Shown here piece after piece: positions 15,670 to 24,375 of a stretch of 64,000 nt of DNA; position 1 is the stretch's first letter; each line of letters opens with the position of its first letter. Under the pieces are notes generated by a model. It had not been told where the DNA came from. It was given only the letters and a program-made list of their open reading frames with translations, and ran no database searches. Origin of the DNA: Acidobacteriota bacterium (GTDB lineage Bacteria; Acidobacteriota; Vicinamibacteria; Fen-336); contig WYBL01000082.1 in the NCBI GenBank assembly GCA_011526565.1, positions 84,477 through 148,476 on the forward strand, written 5' to 3'. The position numbers and the translations under genes are program-made.

Positions 15670-16644
15670 GTGGACGCCCCGGCCGTGGCGCGACGGCTGG
15701 TCCGGGTCTATGCCGCGGCGGGCGTCGAGACCCGCGGGTCGGCCCTGTCCCTCGACGACGTCTTCGCGGGCGGCGACTTCGAGTCGCGCAACGACGCCTA
15801 CCAGGCGGCGATGATCGGGGCCGCGATCGACGTCGCGGGCCGGGCGCTCGAAGGCGCGGCGATCAGCCCCGCCGAGATCGGCCTCGTCACCAGCGTCTCC
15901 TGCACGGGGTTCATGATCCCTGCCGTCGACGCCCACGTCGCCAACGCGCTCGGGCTCGGCCCGTCGCTCGCCCGCCTGCCGATCACGCAGGCGGGTTGCG
16001 CGGGCGGCGCCGTCGGCCTCGCCCGGAGCGCCGACTTCCTGGCCGCCCATCCCGCCTCGGCCGCGCTGCTGATCGCCGCCGAGTTCCCCAGCCTGACCTT
16101 CCAGCGCTGGGATCGCTCCCCGACCAACGTCGTCTCGACTGCGCTCTTCGGAGACGGCGCCGCGGCGGCGGTGCTGGTGGGACGGTCTCACCCGGCGTTC
16201 GGACGGACGAGCGTGCACTGGGACGGCGCGGCGTCGCAGTTCTTTCCGGACTCGCTGCCCCTGATGGGCTTCCGGCTGCGCAACGCGGGCCTGCAGATCG
16301 TGCTCGACAAGGCGCTGGGACCGTTCGTGCGCCGACACGCGGGCGCTGCGCTCGACACCTTCCTCGCGCGACGGCGCGTCGACCGCGCGGCACTCACCCG
16401 CTTCGCGCTGCACCCCGGCGGGCGCAAGGTGATCGAGGCCCTGGCGGCCTCGTGGGTCCTCGGCGACGCGGAACTGGGGCCCACCCGCCGGGTCCTGCGC
16501 TCGCACGGCAACATGAGCTCGGTCACCGTCTTGCACGTGCTGGACGAGGTGCTGGCCGAGGGACCGCGCCCGGGCGAACGCGGGCTGCTCGCGGCCTTCG
16601 GGCCGGGGTTCGGGGCCGAACTCGCGCTGCTCCGCTTCGCGTGA
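15670..16644 (+). CDS. type III polyketide synthase (chalcone/alkylresorcinol synthase-like)
   Basis: A thiolase-fold homodimeric synthase that extends an acyl-CoA with malonyl-CoA. Counting from the GTG at 15670, the triad is complete: Cys110 (ITQAGCAGG), His248 (FALHPGG) and Asn281 (HGNMSS). SCTGFMIPAVD matches the family's CTTSG-like loop. The real N-terminus is probably further upstream: codons 15586-15669 read as family-like sequence (RWRAPHVCTQAEVAARVEAW), yet no ATG, GTG or TTG occurs between the in-frame stop at 15457 and 15670. A CTG at 15586 is the best candidate and gives 352 residues, a normal length. The stop overlaps the next gene as GTGA. The operon resembles srsABC-type phenolic-lipid loci. 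Confidence 0.88.
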   Translation: MDAPAVARRLVRVYAAAGVETRGSALSLDDVFAGGDFESRNDAYQAAMIGAAIDVAGRALEGAAISPAEIGLVTSVSCTGFMIPAVDAHVANALGLGPSLARLPITQAGCAGGAVGLARSADFLAAHPASAALLIAAEFPSLTFQRWDRSPTNVVSTALFGDGAAAAVLVGRSHPAFGRTSVHWDGAASQFFPDSLPLMGFRLRNAGLQIVLDKALGPFVRRHAGAALDTFLARRRVDRAALTRFALHPGGRKVIEALAASWVLGDAELGPTRRVLRSHGNMSSVTVLHVLDEVLAEGPRPGERGLLAAFGPGFGAELALLRFA

Positions 16645-17324
16645 AGTTTCCGGATCTCCGCGAGCGCTCGCGCGAGCCCGAGCTGCTCGATCTCGGCGGG
16701 GTGCCCGAGGCCGAGGTCGAGGCTTCGCTCGCGGACATCCGCTTCGTCAACACCTGGCTCGGCGGACACCGCACGTTCGAGCGACTGCTGCGCCCCTTCC
16801 TGCGCGCCGACGGTGCGATCTCGCTGCTCGACGTGGGCTGCGGCTCCGCCGACCTGCCCGCCCGGCTGCTGGAACGCCACAGGCAGCTTCGGGTCGTCGG
16901 CCTCGACCTCAAGCCCACGCACCTGCGCCACACGCCACCCCAGGTCCACCGGGTCGCCGGCGACGTCTTCGCGCCGCCGTTCGCCGAGCGCTCCTTCGAC
17001 GTCGTCGCCTGCTCGCTGTTCCTCCACCACCTCGACGGCGCCGACGTGTCCCGCGCCCTCGGGGGGCTGTGGCGGCTGGCGCGGCGGGCGCTCGTGGTCA
17101 ACGACCTGCGGCGCGCCCAGGTGCCCCACGCCTTCGCCCGCCTCGTGTTCCCGCGGCTCTTCCGCTCCCCGGTCAGCGTGCACGACGGCCTGGTGTCGAT
17201 CCGCCGCTCCTTCACGCCCCGCGAACTGCGTGCCGCCTTCGTCGATGCCGGGCTGCCGGAGCCCGAGGTGCGCCGCGTGTTCCCCTACCGCCTCGCGGCC
17301 CTCGCCGTGCGCCGCGAGCCGTGA
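16641..17324 (+). CDS. SAM-dependent methyltransferase of the type III PKS operon
   Basis: A 227-residue class I methyltransferase. Motif I is LLDVGCGSADLPARLL (about 62-77), followed by VVGLDLK and DVVACSLFLHHLDG. The C-terminal part with HAFARLVFPRLF and RRSFTPRELRAAF resembles methyltransferases paired with bacterial type III PKSs. The GTG start overlaps the PKS stop (GTGA) and its own stop overlaps the next gene the same way, so the three proteins are likely made together. By analogy with SrsB of the Streptomyces phenolic-lipid pathway, it may methylate a resorcinol or pyrone; this is inference. Confidence 0.82.
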   Translation: MKFPDLRERSREPELLDLGGVPEAEVEASLADIRFVNTWLGGHRTFERLLRPFLRADGAISLLDVGCGSADLPARLLERHRQLRVVGLDLKPTHLRHTPPQVHRVAGDVFAPPFAERSFDVVACSLFLHHLDGADVSRALGGLWRLARRALVVNDLRRAQVPHAFARLVFPRLFRSPVSVHDGLVSIRRSFTPRELRAAFVDAGLPEPEVRRVFPYRLAALAVRREP

Positions 17325-18526
17325 CCGCCGCGCGGGACGTGGTGGTCGTCGGCGGCGGCCCCGCCGGCACGGCGGCGTCGGTGTTCCTGCGCCAGCAGGG
17401 CTTCGACGTGCTCCTGCTCGACGCCGCGCGATTCCCGCGGGACAAGATCTGCGGCGAAGGCGTGTCGCCCGAGGCCTGGCGCCTGCTCGCCGCGATGGGG
17501 GCGCGCGACGACGTCGCCGGCCTCGGTCCGCACGCGCTGCGCGGGATGCGCGTCGTGGCGCCCGACGGCACCGCGTTCGAGGGCTCCTATCGCCGGGGGG
17601 GCCAGGTGCTCTCGGGTTTCGCGCTCCGGCGCAGCCGGCTCGACACCACCCTGCTCGGCGTCGCGCGCCGCGTGGGAGTCGAGGTCCGCGAAGGCGCGCG
17701 CGTGGACGGCGTCGTCGAGTCCGCGGGCCACGTCGTCGGCGTGCGTCTCGAGAGCGGCGAGACCGTCCCGGCCCGCTGGGTGCTCGGGTGCGACGGGCGC
17801 TGGGGCGTCTCCGCGCGAGCCGTGGGCGGGCTGCAGCCCGCGCGGCGGTTCCGGCGTTTCGCCCTGCGCATGCACCTGCACGGCGTCGCGGAGCTTTCGG
17901 ACGTCGGCGAGATGCACGTCGGCCGCGGCGGCTACTGCGGCATCGCGCCGCTGCCCGGCGACGAGGCCAACGTCGCCTTCGTGCTGGACGCCTCCGCCTT
18001 CCGCCGCGCGGCAGGGCGGCTCGAGGCCTTCGCCCGCGAGACCCTGGAGGACCGCTTCCCCGCCGTTGCCGCCCGCACCCGCGAAACGCGCGCGAGCGCC
18101 CCCCCGCGGGCGATCGGGCCGCTGGCTGTAGCCGTGCGCCGCCGCGCCCGGCCCGGCCTGATGCTGCTGGGGGACGCGGCGGGCTTCCACGATCCGTTCA
18201 CGGGCGAAGGCGTGACGCTCGCCCTGCGCAGCGGCGAGATCGCCGCCGGCCCGGTCGGCGATGCGCTCCGCGGTCGCAGCTCTCCCCAGACCGCGGCGGC
18301 GACCTACGAGGACGAGTACCGGCGGGCGACCCGCGACAAGTTCCGGCTCAACCGGCTGCTGCAGGCGGTCGTGGCGCTGCCGGCGCTGGCGAACGCCGTC
18401 GCACGCCGTCTGCGCGACCGCCCCCGGACCTGCGACGAGCTCGTCGGGATCGCCGGCGACTTCGTGCCCGCCCGCCGCGCGCTGGGTCCCCGCTTCGTGC
18501 TGGAGCTGCTGCGCCCGCCTCGCTGA
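17321..18526 (+). CDS. FAD-dependent oxidoreductase of the type III PKS operon
   Basis: A 401-residue flavoprotein of the geranylgeranyl-reductase/PHBH-like class. The dinucleotide motif VVVVGGGPAGTAAS lies at residues 7-20, CGEGVSPEAW near 43-52, a GCDG motif near 166, and GDAAGFHDPFTGEGVTLAL near 282 contacts FAD. No transmembrane segment is evident. It is translationally coupled to the methyltransferase by a GTGA overlap. In the analogous srs operon the FAD enzyme hydroxylates the alkylresorcinol ring; here either hydroxylation or double-bond reduction is possible. Confidence 0.83.
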   Translation: MTAARDVVVVGGGPAGTAASVFLRQQGFDVLLLDAARFPRDKICGEGVSPEAWRLLAAMGARDDVAGLGPHALRGMRVVAPDGTAFEGSYRRGGQVLSGFALRRSRLDTTLLGVARRVGVEVREGARVDGVVESAGHVVGVRLESGETVPARWVLGCDGRWGVSARAVGGLQPARRFRRFALRMHLHGVAELSDVGEMHVGRGGYCGIAPLPGDEANVAFVLDASAFRRAAGRLEAFARETLEDRFPAVAARTRETRASAPPRAIGPLAVAVRRRARPGLMLLGDAAGFHDPFTGEGVTLALRSGEIAAGPVGDALRGRSSPQTAAATYEDEYRRATRDKFRLNRLLQAVVALPALANAVARRLRDRPRTCDELVGIAGDFVPARRALGPRFVLELLRPPR

Positions 18527-18555
18527 AACGGTCGGCCCGGGCTTCGCCCGTGGGC

Positions 18556-18561
18556 TAGAAT
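18556..18561 (+). promoter_or_regulatory. -10 element (TAGAAT) of the E1 fusion gene
   Basis: TAGAAT lies 37 bp before the GTG at 18598, with GGAGGGAAG as ribosome site between them. No clear -35 is seen; the preceding 20 bp hold a GGGC-TTC-GCCC hairpin. This suggests the gene is transcribed separately from the PKS operon. Confidence 0.4.
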
Positions 18562-18597
18562 CGGGTTTTCATCGCAGTTCCCCGGAGGGAAGACCGC

Positions 18598-20712
18598 GTG
18601 GCCACGACCGCCCTGAGCCAGGAGACCGGACTCGACCGCCAGACCCTGGTGGGCCTGTACCGGACGATGTACCTCTCGCGCCGGATCGACGACAAGGAGA
18701 TCCAGCTCAAGCGCCAGAACAGGATCTTCTTCCAGATCTCGGGCGCCGGCCACGAGGCGGTGCTGGCGGCGGCGGGCCTGCTGCTGAAGCCCGGCCACGA
18801 CTGGTTCTTCGGCTACTACCGGGACCGCGCGCTGATGCTGGCGCTGGGCATGACGCCGCTCGAGATGCTGATGTCGGCCACCGGCGCCGCCGCCGACCCG
18901 AACTCGGGCGGGCGGCAGATGCCCTCTCACTGGGGCCACGCCGCGCTCAACGTCGTCACCAAGTCGTCTCCCACGGGCACCCAGTTCCTGCAGGCGGTCG
19001 GCTGCGCCGAGGCCGGGATCTACGCGGCGGCGCAGGACGGCGCGGGCACGAAGCTCGGCGTGCCGTTCCGGTCGGACGAGGTCGTCTACGTCTCGACCGG
19101 CGACGGCACCACCTCCGAGGGCGAGTTCTGGGAGAGCCTGAACACCGCGTGCAACCGCAAGCTCCCGGTCCTCTACATGGTCGAGGACAACGGCTACGCG
19201 ATCTCGGTGCCGGTCGAGGTCCAGACCGCCGGCGGCAGCATCTCGAAGCTGGTCGCCTCGTTCCCGAACCTGCTGGTGCGCGAGACGGACGGCTGCGATC
19301 CGCTGGCCAGCCTCGCGACCCTGCGCGAGGCCGTCGCCTGGTGCCGCGAGCGGCGCGGGCCGGCCCTGGTCCACGCGAAGGTGATCCGGCCCTACTCGCA
19401 CTCGCTCTCCGACGACGAGGCCCTGTACCGGCCCGCCGAGGAGCGACAGGCCGAGGCCAACCGCGACCCGCTGGCGACCTTCCCCGCCTTCCTGCTGCGC
19501 GAGGGCCTCGCCAGCGAGTCGGAGCTCGAGGCCTTGCGCGCCGAGGTCGACCGGCTCGTCAACGAGGCCGCCGACCAGGCCTGCGCGGCGCCGCAACCCG
19601 AGCCCTCCTCGGCGCTGCTCCACGTCTACTCGCCCGAGGTCGACCCGACGTCCGCCGAGTTCTCGACCGAGCCCGCGTTCGCCGGCGACCCCAAGACGGT
19701 CGTCGACCTGCTCAACGCCTGCCTGCACGACGAGATGGCCCGCGACCCGCGGATCGTCGTCTTCGGCCAGGACGTCGCCGACTGCAGCCGCGAGGAGAGC
19801 CTGGCCCAGGTCAAGGGCAAGGGCGGCGTCTTCAAGGTCACCCACAACCTGCAGCGCCGGTTCGGCGGCGAGCGGGTGTTCAACTCCCCGCTGGCCGAGG
19901 CCAACATCGTCGGCCGCGCGATCGGCATGGCGGTGCGCGGCCTCAAGCCGGTGGTCGAGATCCAGTTCTTCGACTACATCTGGCCCGCGTACATGCAGAT
20001 GCGCAACGAGCTGGCGCTGATCCGCTGGCGCTCGAACGGGGCCTTCAAGTGCCCCGCCGTCGTGCGCGTGACCTATGGCGGATACCTGCAGGGCGGCGCC
20101 GTCTATCACAGCCAGTGCGGCGAGGTGCTGTTCACCCACGTCCCCGGCCTGCGGGTGGTGCTGCCGTCGAACGCCGAAGACGCGAACGGCCTGCTGCGCA
20201 CGGCGATCCGCTGCGACGACCCGGTGCTCTTCCTCGAGCACAAGCACCTGTACCGCCAGACCTACAACAAGGGCCGCAACCCCGGGCCGGACTACTGCAT
20301 CCCGTTCGGCAAGGCGCGTACGGTGCGCCCCGGGCGCGACCTGACGATCGTGACCTTCGGCGCTCTCGTCCAGCGCAGCGTCGTGGCCGCGAAGCAGGTC
20401 GCGGAGCAGGACGGCATCGAGGCCGAGGTGATCGACCTGCGCACGCTCTCGCCCTACGACTGGGACGCGATCGCGGAGAGCGTGAAGCGCACCGGCAAGG
20501 TGATCGTCGCCCAGGAGGACCAGCTCTCCTGGGGCTACACCGCCGAGATCGCGGCCCGCATCGCCGACGAGCTGTTCGAGTGGCTGGACGCCCCGGTCAA
20601 GCGCATCGGCGCGACCGATACCTTCGTCGGCTACGCCCCTTCACTCGAGGACTTCATCCTGCCCCAGGTCCCCGGCATCGCCGCCGAGATCCGCAAGCTC
20701 GCGAAATACTAG
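18598..20712 (+). CDS. fused E1 alpha-beta branched-chain 2-oxoacid dehydrogenase
   Basis: A 704-residue protein joining both E1 subunits of a thiamine-diphosphate 2-oxoacid dehydrogenase. Residues 1-~330 are E1 alpha, with the ThDP motif GDG (168-170) ending at Asn198 (EDNGY), preceded by GRQMPSHWG. Residues ~365-704 are E1 beta ([44 protein letters not shown]). It decarboxylates pyruvate or branched-chain 2-oxoacids and hands the acyl group to a lipoyl E2. No E2 or E3 gene is nearby. Single-chain E1s of this kind occur in several phyla. The GTG has a strong ribosome site. Its TAG stop is shared, as CTAG, with the convergent cupin gene. Confidence 0.9.
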   Translation: MATTALSQETGLDRQTLVGLYRTMYLSRRIDDKEIQLKRQNRIFFQISGAGHEAVLAAAGLLLKPGHDWFFGYYRDRALMLALGMTPLEMLMSATGAAADPNSGGRQMPSHWGHAALNVVTKSSPTGTQFLQAVGCAEAGIYAAAQDGAGTKLGVPFRSDEVVYVSTGDGTTSEGEFWESLNTACNRKLPVLYMVEDNGYAISVPVEVQTAGGSISKLVASFPNLLVRETDGCDPLASLATLREAVAWCRERRGPALVHAKVIRPYSHSLSDDEALYRPAEERQAEANRDPLATFPAFLLREGLASESELEALRAEVDRLVNEAADQACAAPQPEPSSALLHVYSPEVDPTSAEFSTEPAFAGDPKTVVDLLNACLHDEMARDPRIVVFGQDVADCSREESLAQVKGKGGVFKVTHNLQRRFGGERVFNSPLAEANIVGRAIGMAVRGLKPVVEIQFFDYIWPAYMQMRNELALIRWRSNGAFKCPAVVRVTYGGYLQGGAVYHSQCGEVLFTHVPGLRVVLPSNAEDANGLLRTAIRCDDPVLFLEHKHLYRQTYNKGRNPGPDYCIPFGKARTVRPGRDLTIVTFGALVQRSVVAAKQVAEQDGIEAEVIDLRTLSPYDWDAIAESVKRTGKVIVAQEDQLSWGYTAEIAARIADELFEWLDAPVKRIGATDTFVGYAPSLEDFILPQVPGIAAEIRKLAKY

Positions 20713-21080
20713 GGCCTCGACGTGCCGGCGCGGCCGTAGCGGTCTTCGAGGCGGACCACGTCGTCGAGTTCCGGAGTGGAAACCTCGAGGATGTCGGTGT
20801 CCTCGAGGCCCGTCATCCGGTGAAGCGTGCCGGGCGTGATGTGGTAGCTGTCGCCGGGCGTCATCTCGATGCGGCGCAGATCGCCCGGCTCGTCCTTGCC
20901 CTTGACCTCGAACAGCAGCTTCCCGCTCTGGATCAGGATCGTCTCGTCCTTCACGTTGTGGTACTGGAGGGAGAGGCTCTCGCCCTTCTTCACGTGCAGG
21001 AGCTTCCCCACGTAGCGCTCGGTGCGCGCCCACCAGATCTCGTGGCCCCAGGGCTTGTCGACCCGCTTGTGCTCGGTCAA
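20709..21080 (-). CDS. phosphomannose-isomerase-like cupin
   Basis: A 123-residue single-domain cupin of the mannose-6-phosphate isomerase type II family. KPWGHEIWW at the N-terminus is typical, and likely metal ligands are Gln39, His41, Glu46 ([11 protein letters not shown]) and His87 (PGTLHRM). It begins at TTG three bases after the EI stop, so it belongs to the PTS operon. It could isomerise a sugar phosphate or sense one for the relay. The stand-alone domain lacks the nucleotidyltransferase part found in bifunctional enzymes, so activity is not certain. Confidence 0.75.
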   Translation of the reverse strand: MTEHKRVDKPWGHEIWWARTERYVGKLLHVKKGESLSLQYHNVKDETILIQSGKLLFEVKGKDEPGDLRRIEMTPGDSYHITPGTLHRMTGLEDTDILEVSTPELDDVVRLEDRYGRAGTSRP

Positions 21081-21083
21081 GTG

Positions 21084-22823
21084 TCAGGACTCCCCGGCGT
21101 CGGCCGCAGCCAGCGCCTCGTGCAGTTCCGCTCTCAGGTGCGCCTCGATCTCGGCCGCCGACGAAAGCCGCATGGCCCGCAACACCGCCTCGCGGGCGTG
21201 CCCGAGATCCGCGGCCCGCAGCACCTGCTTGATGCGCGGGATCGCCGTCGGGCTCATCGAGAGCTCGCGGGCGCCGAGGCCCGCCAGCACCAGGGATTGT
21301 AGCGGGTCGCCCGCCATCTCCCCGCACACGCCGACCGGGCGGCCGGCCGCCCCCGCCTGCTCGAACGCGCCGGCCAACACCGACAGCACGGCGGGGTCCA
21401 GCGGCTCGTAGAGTGCCGCCACCCGCGGGTCCGCCCGGTCCACCGCCAGGAGGTACTGGATCAGGTCGTTGGTGCCGACGCTGAAGAAATCCGCCTCGGG
21501 CGCCAGTTGCGCCAGCGTCAGGGCAGCGCTGGGGATCTCGACCATCATCCCGACCGGCACCTCGACCGCGTGGCCGTGCCCCTCGAGGGCCAGGTCGCGG
21601 GCGGTCGCGGCGAGAAAGGCCCGTGCCTCCCGCAGGTCGCTGGCGCCCCGCAGGAACGGGAACAGCACCCGCAACGGGCCGTGCGCCGCGGCCCGCAGCA
21701 GCGCGCGGAGCTGGGTGCGGAAGGCGTCCGGCGCGCGGCCGAGCAGGCGCAAGGCTCGCGGGCCCAGCGCCGGGTTCGGGCTCGACGGCCCCGCCGGCAC
21801 GATGTCCTCGGGCCCCAGGTCCCAGACGCGCACCGTGACGGGGTGCGGAGCCATCTGGTCCAGAAGGCGGCAGTACAGCTCGTACTGTCGCTCCTCGTCC
21901 AGGCTGCCGCGCCCGAGCAAGTACTCGCTGCGGAACAGGCCGATGCCCTCGGCCCCGTACTGCACGGCCGTCGCGGCCTCCTCCGCGAACTCGGCGTTGG
22001 CCAGCAGCCGCACCCGCACCCCGTCGCGCGAGGCCGCCGGCTCCGTCCGCGTGGCCTGCAGGCTGAGCTCGCGTCGCTGCTCCCGCTCGCGCAACGCGCG
22101 GAAGCCGGCCAGCACGGGTTCCGAGGGCTCGACCACGAGCCGGCCCTGGGTGCCGTCGAGGACGACGAGCGCGCCCGGCGGCACGCGGCCGGTGGCGTCG
22201 CGCAGGCCGGCCACCGCGGGAATCCCGCGCGAGCGCGCCAGGATCGCCGTGTGGTAGGTGCGGGACCCGCCGTCGAGCGCGATGCCGATCACCTTCGCCC
22301 AGTCGAGCTCCGCCGCCTCGGACGGCGTGAGGTCGTGGGCCACCAGCACCACGGGCCCCGGCAGCCGCGCCAGGCTCGGCCCGTCCGCGGCCCCGACGAG
22401 GTTCAGCAGCACCCGGCCCAGCACGTCGTCGAGGTCGCTGCTGCGCTCCTTCAGGTACTCGTCGGTGAAGCCGTCGAACAGCGCGTGGAGCTGCTCCGAG
22501 ACCTGCCGCAGCGCCCACTCCGCGTTGACGTGCTCCTGGCGCACGATCTGGGCGGCGCGATCGCGCAGCAGCGGGTCCTCCAGCATCAGGAGCTGGGCGT
22601 CGAAGATGTACGCGTGCAGCGCGCCCACTTCGCGCGAGAGGCGGGACTTGATCGCCTCGAGCTGGCGGCGCGAGGCGGCCACCGCGCGCAGCAGGCGCTG
22701 GACCTCGCGCTCGGTGGCGTCGGGCGGCAGCAGCAGCCGGAACACGGGCACGCGCTCGCGCTCCATCACCAGCGCCTGGCCGACGGCGATCCCCGGGGAG
22801 ACGCCGTTCCCGAGCAGTTCCAC
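21084..22823 (-). CDS. ptsI: PTS enzyme I (phosphoenolpyruvate-protein phosphotransferase)
   Basis: A 579-residue EI, which autophosphorylates from PEP and passes the phosphate to HPr. The HPr-binding helical domain (about 30-145) and the phospho-His domain follow the usual order; the active His191 is in GGSRTYHTAILARSRGIPAV. The C-terminal PEP barrel has GIGLFRSEYLL, EVPVGMMVEIPSAAL, FFSVGTNDLIQYLLAVDR and VGVCGEMAGD with the catalytic Cys. One departure: the segment usually written TLDIGGDK reads VWDLGPED, so a lysine near the PEP site is missing. GTG start, 3 bp after the HPr stop. Confidence 0.93.
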   Translation of the reverse strand: MELLGNGVSPGIAVGQALVMERERVPVFRLLLPPDATEREVQRLLRAVAASRRQLEAIKSRLSREVGALHAYIFDAQLLMLEDPLLRDRAAQIVRQEHVNAEWALRQVSEQLHALFDGFTDEYLKERSSDLDDVLGRVLLNLVGAADGPSLARLPGPVVLVAHDLTPSEAAELDWAKVIGIALDGGSRTYHTAILARSRGIPAVAGLRDATGRVPPGALVVLDGTQGRLVVEPSEPVLAGFRALREREQRRELSLQATRTEPAASRDGVRVRLLANAEFAEEAATAVQYGAEGIGLFRSEYLLGRGSLDEERQYELYCRLLDQMAPHPVTVRVWDLGPEDIVPAGPSSPNPALGPRALRLLGRAPDAFRTQLRALLRAAAHGPLRVLFPFLRGASDLREARAFLAATARDLALEGHGHAVEVPVGMMVEIPSAALTLAQLAPEADFFSVGTNDLIQYLLAVDRADPRVAALYEPLDPAVLSVLAGAFEQAGAAGRPVGVCGEMAGDPLQSLVLAGLGARELSMSPTAIPRIKQVLRAADLGHAREAVLRAMRLSSAAEIEAHLRAELHEALAAADAGES

Positions 22824-22826
22824 GGC

Positions 22827-23096
22827 CTAGCTGCCCTCGCCGAAACCGCTCTCGACGAGGGTCACCAGCGCGTCCGCCGCGGCCTGCTCGTCGTCGCCGT
22901 CCGTCTCGATCCGCAGCATCGTGCCCCGCGAGGCCGCCAGCAGCAGGATGCCGAGGATCGACTTGCCGTCCATGGTGCGACCGTCGCGGCTGACCCGGAC
23001 CCGGCTGTGGAACGCGCAGGCCTTGTGCACGAAGCGCGCGGCGGCCCGCGCGTGCAGCCCCAGCCGGTTGGGGATCTTCACCTCGCGCGAGATCAC
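22827..23096 (-). CDS. ptsH: phosphocarrier protein HPr
   Basis: An 89-residue HPr. The EI-phosphorylated His15 lies in GLHARAA and Ser46 in GKSILGIL is the target of HPr kinase, which is encoded three genes upstream. Both sites at their canonical positions imply dual regulation. GTG start overlapping the EIIA stop (GTGA). Confidence 0.95.
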   Translation of the reverse strand: MISREVKIPNRLGLHARAAARFVHKACAFHSRVRVSRDGRTMDGKSILGILLLAASRGTMLRIETDGDDEQAAADALVTLVESGFGEGS

Positions 23097-23491
23097 GGCT
23101 TGCGCGGCTCCAGCAGTTCCGAGGCCACGTGGATCGCCGCCTGGCCGTACTCGCGGATCACCCGCGCCACGTCCTTCAGCTCTCCGTCCCGCACGGACGA
23201 GAGCTTGATCAGCATCGGCAGGTTGACGCCGGTGACGATCTCGACGCTGGGCCCCAGCGAGGGCAGCGCCAGGTTGGTCGGCGTGCCGCCGAACATGTCC
23301 GTCAGCACCAGGGCCCCCTCGGCGCCCACGTCGGCGATCGCCCTCTCCACGGCCTCGCGGGCCGCCACCGGGTCGTCGCTCCAGCCGATCGAGACGGCGG
23401 CCGAGCGCGGCAGTTCGCCGACGATCTGGGCGGCCGCCGCCACCAGCTCCGAGGCCAGCCCGCCGTGGGTGACGACGACGACGCCGATCAC
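23093..23491 (-). CDS. PTS EIIA, mannose/fructose family
   Basis: A 132-residue EIIA of the ManX-A type with the phospho-accepting His9 in VVVVTHGGLASELV and the characteristic TDMFGGTPTN segment near 67-76. There is no EIIB, EIIC or EIID in the window, so it probably serves as the end-point of a regulatory phosphorelay. Start GTG at 23491 overlaps the rapZ stop, and the stop overlaps the HPr start; both overlaps are GTGA. A longer open frame upstream has no family similarity. Confidence 0.92.
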   Translation of the reverse strand: MIGVVVVTHGGLASELVAAAAQIVGELPRSAAVSIGWSDDPVAAREAVERAIADVGAEGALVLTDMFGGTPTNLALPSLGPSVEIVTGVNLPMLIKLSSVRDGELKDVARVIREYGQAAIHVASELLEPRKP

Positions 23492-24375
23492 TGCTGCCTC
23501 GCGTCCCGGTGGCGGACCTGGACGTGGAAGCGGCGGCGTCGCAGCGCCTCGCCCACGCGAAGAGCCAGCATCACCGAGCGGTGGCGCCCGCCCGTGCACC
23601 CGATCGCGATCGTCACGTAGCTCCTCCCTTCCTTCTGGTGCCGCGGCAGGACGAAGCCGAGCAGCAAGAGCACGCGGCGCAGGAAGCGGGCCGTGTCGGG
23701 CTGGGCGTCGAGGTAGCGCTGGACGGCCGGCGCCTCGCCCGTCTGCGGCCGCAGCCGCTGCACGAAGTTGGGGTTCGGCAGGAAGCGGGCGTCGAACACC
23801 AGGTCCGCCTCCGCGGGCACCCCGTACTTGTAGCCGAACGAGGTGACCGTCACCGTCATCGGCGCCTCGGCGCTGCGCGCCCCGAACCGCTCGCGTACCC
23901 ACGCCCGCAGGTCGTGGACCGTGAACGCCGAGGTGTCGACGATGCGATCCGCGCTCTTGCGGATCGGCCGCAGCGCCTCGCGCTCCTGGCGGAGCGCCTC
24001 GACCACCGGCTCGTCGACCGCCAGCGGGTGGGGCCGCCGCGTCTCGCTGAAGCGGCGCACCAGCGTCTTCTCGTCCGCCTCCAGGAACAGCAGCTCGACC
24101 GGCAGCCGCCGCTGCCGCAGGCCGCGCAGCGCCAGCGGGAACTGGCGGGTGAACCCGGGCTCGCGCAGGTCCACGACCAGGGCCGCGCGGCGCAGGCTCG
24201 AGGTGTCGCGGATCAGCTCGGCGAAGCGCGGGATCAGCGCCGTGGGCAGGTTGTCGACGCAGAAGAAGCCGAGGTCCTCGAGCGCCCGCAGCACGTGGGT
24301 CTTGCCCGACCCGGACAGGCCCGTGACGATCACCAGCCGGTCGCCGTCGCGCCGACCGGCCGCGCGGGCCTTCAA
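23488..24375 (-). CDS. rapZ: RapZ-family nucleotide-binding protein
   Basis: A 295-residue P-loop protein (formerly YvcJ/YhbJ). Walker A GLSGSGKT is at residues 19-26, DNLP and DLREPGF follow, and the C-terminal domain has FGYKYGVP, DARFLPNP and IGCTGGRHRSV, which are diagnostic. In enterobacteria RapZ controls glmS through the GlmZ sRNA; elsewhere its role is less clear. The TTG at 24375 overlaps the hprK stop (TTGA) and gives the expected length; the upstream extension of the frame has no homology-like sequence. Confidence 0.93.
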   Translation of the reverse strand: MKARAAGRRDGDRLVIVTGLSGSGKTHVLRALEDLGFFCVDNLPTALIPRFAELIRDTSSLRRAALVVDLREPGFTRQFPLALRGLRQRRLPVELLFLEADEKTLVRRFSETRRPHPLAVDEPVVEALRQEREALRPIRKSADRIVDTSAFTVHDLRAWVRERFGARSAEAPMTVTVTSFGYKYGVPAEADLVFDARFLPNPNFVQRLRPQTGEAPAVQRYLDAQPDTARFLRRVLLLLGFVLPRHQKEGRSYVTIAIGCTGGRHRSVMLALRVGEALRRRRFHVQVRHRDARQQ

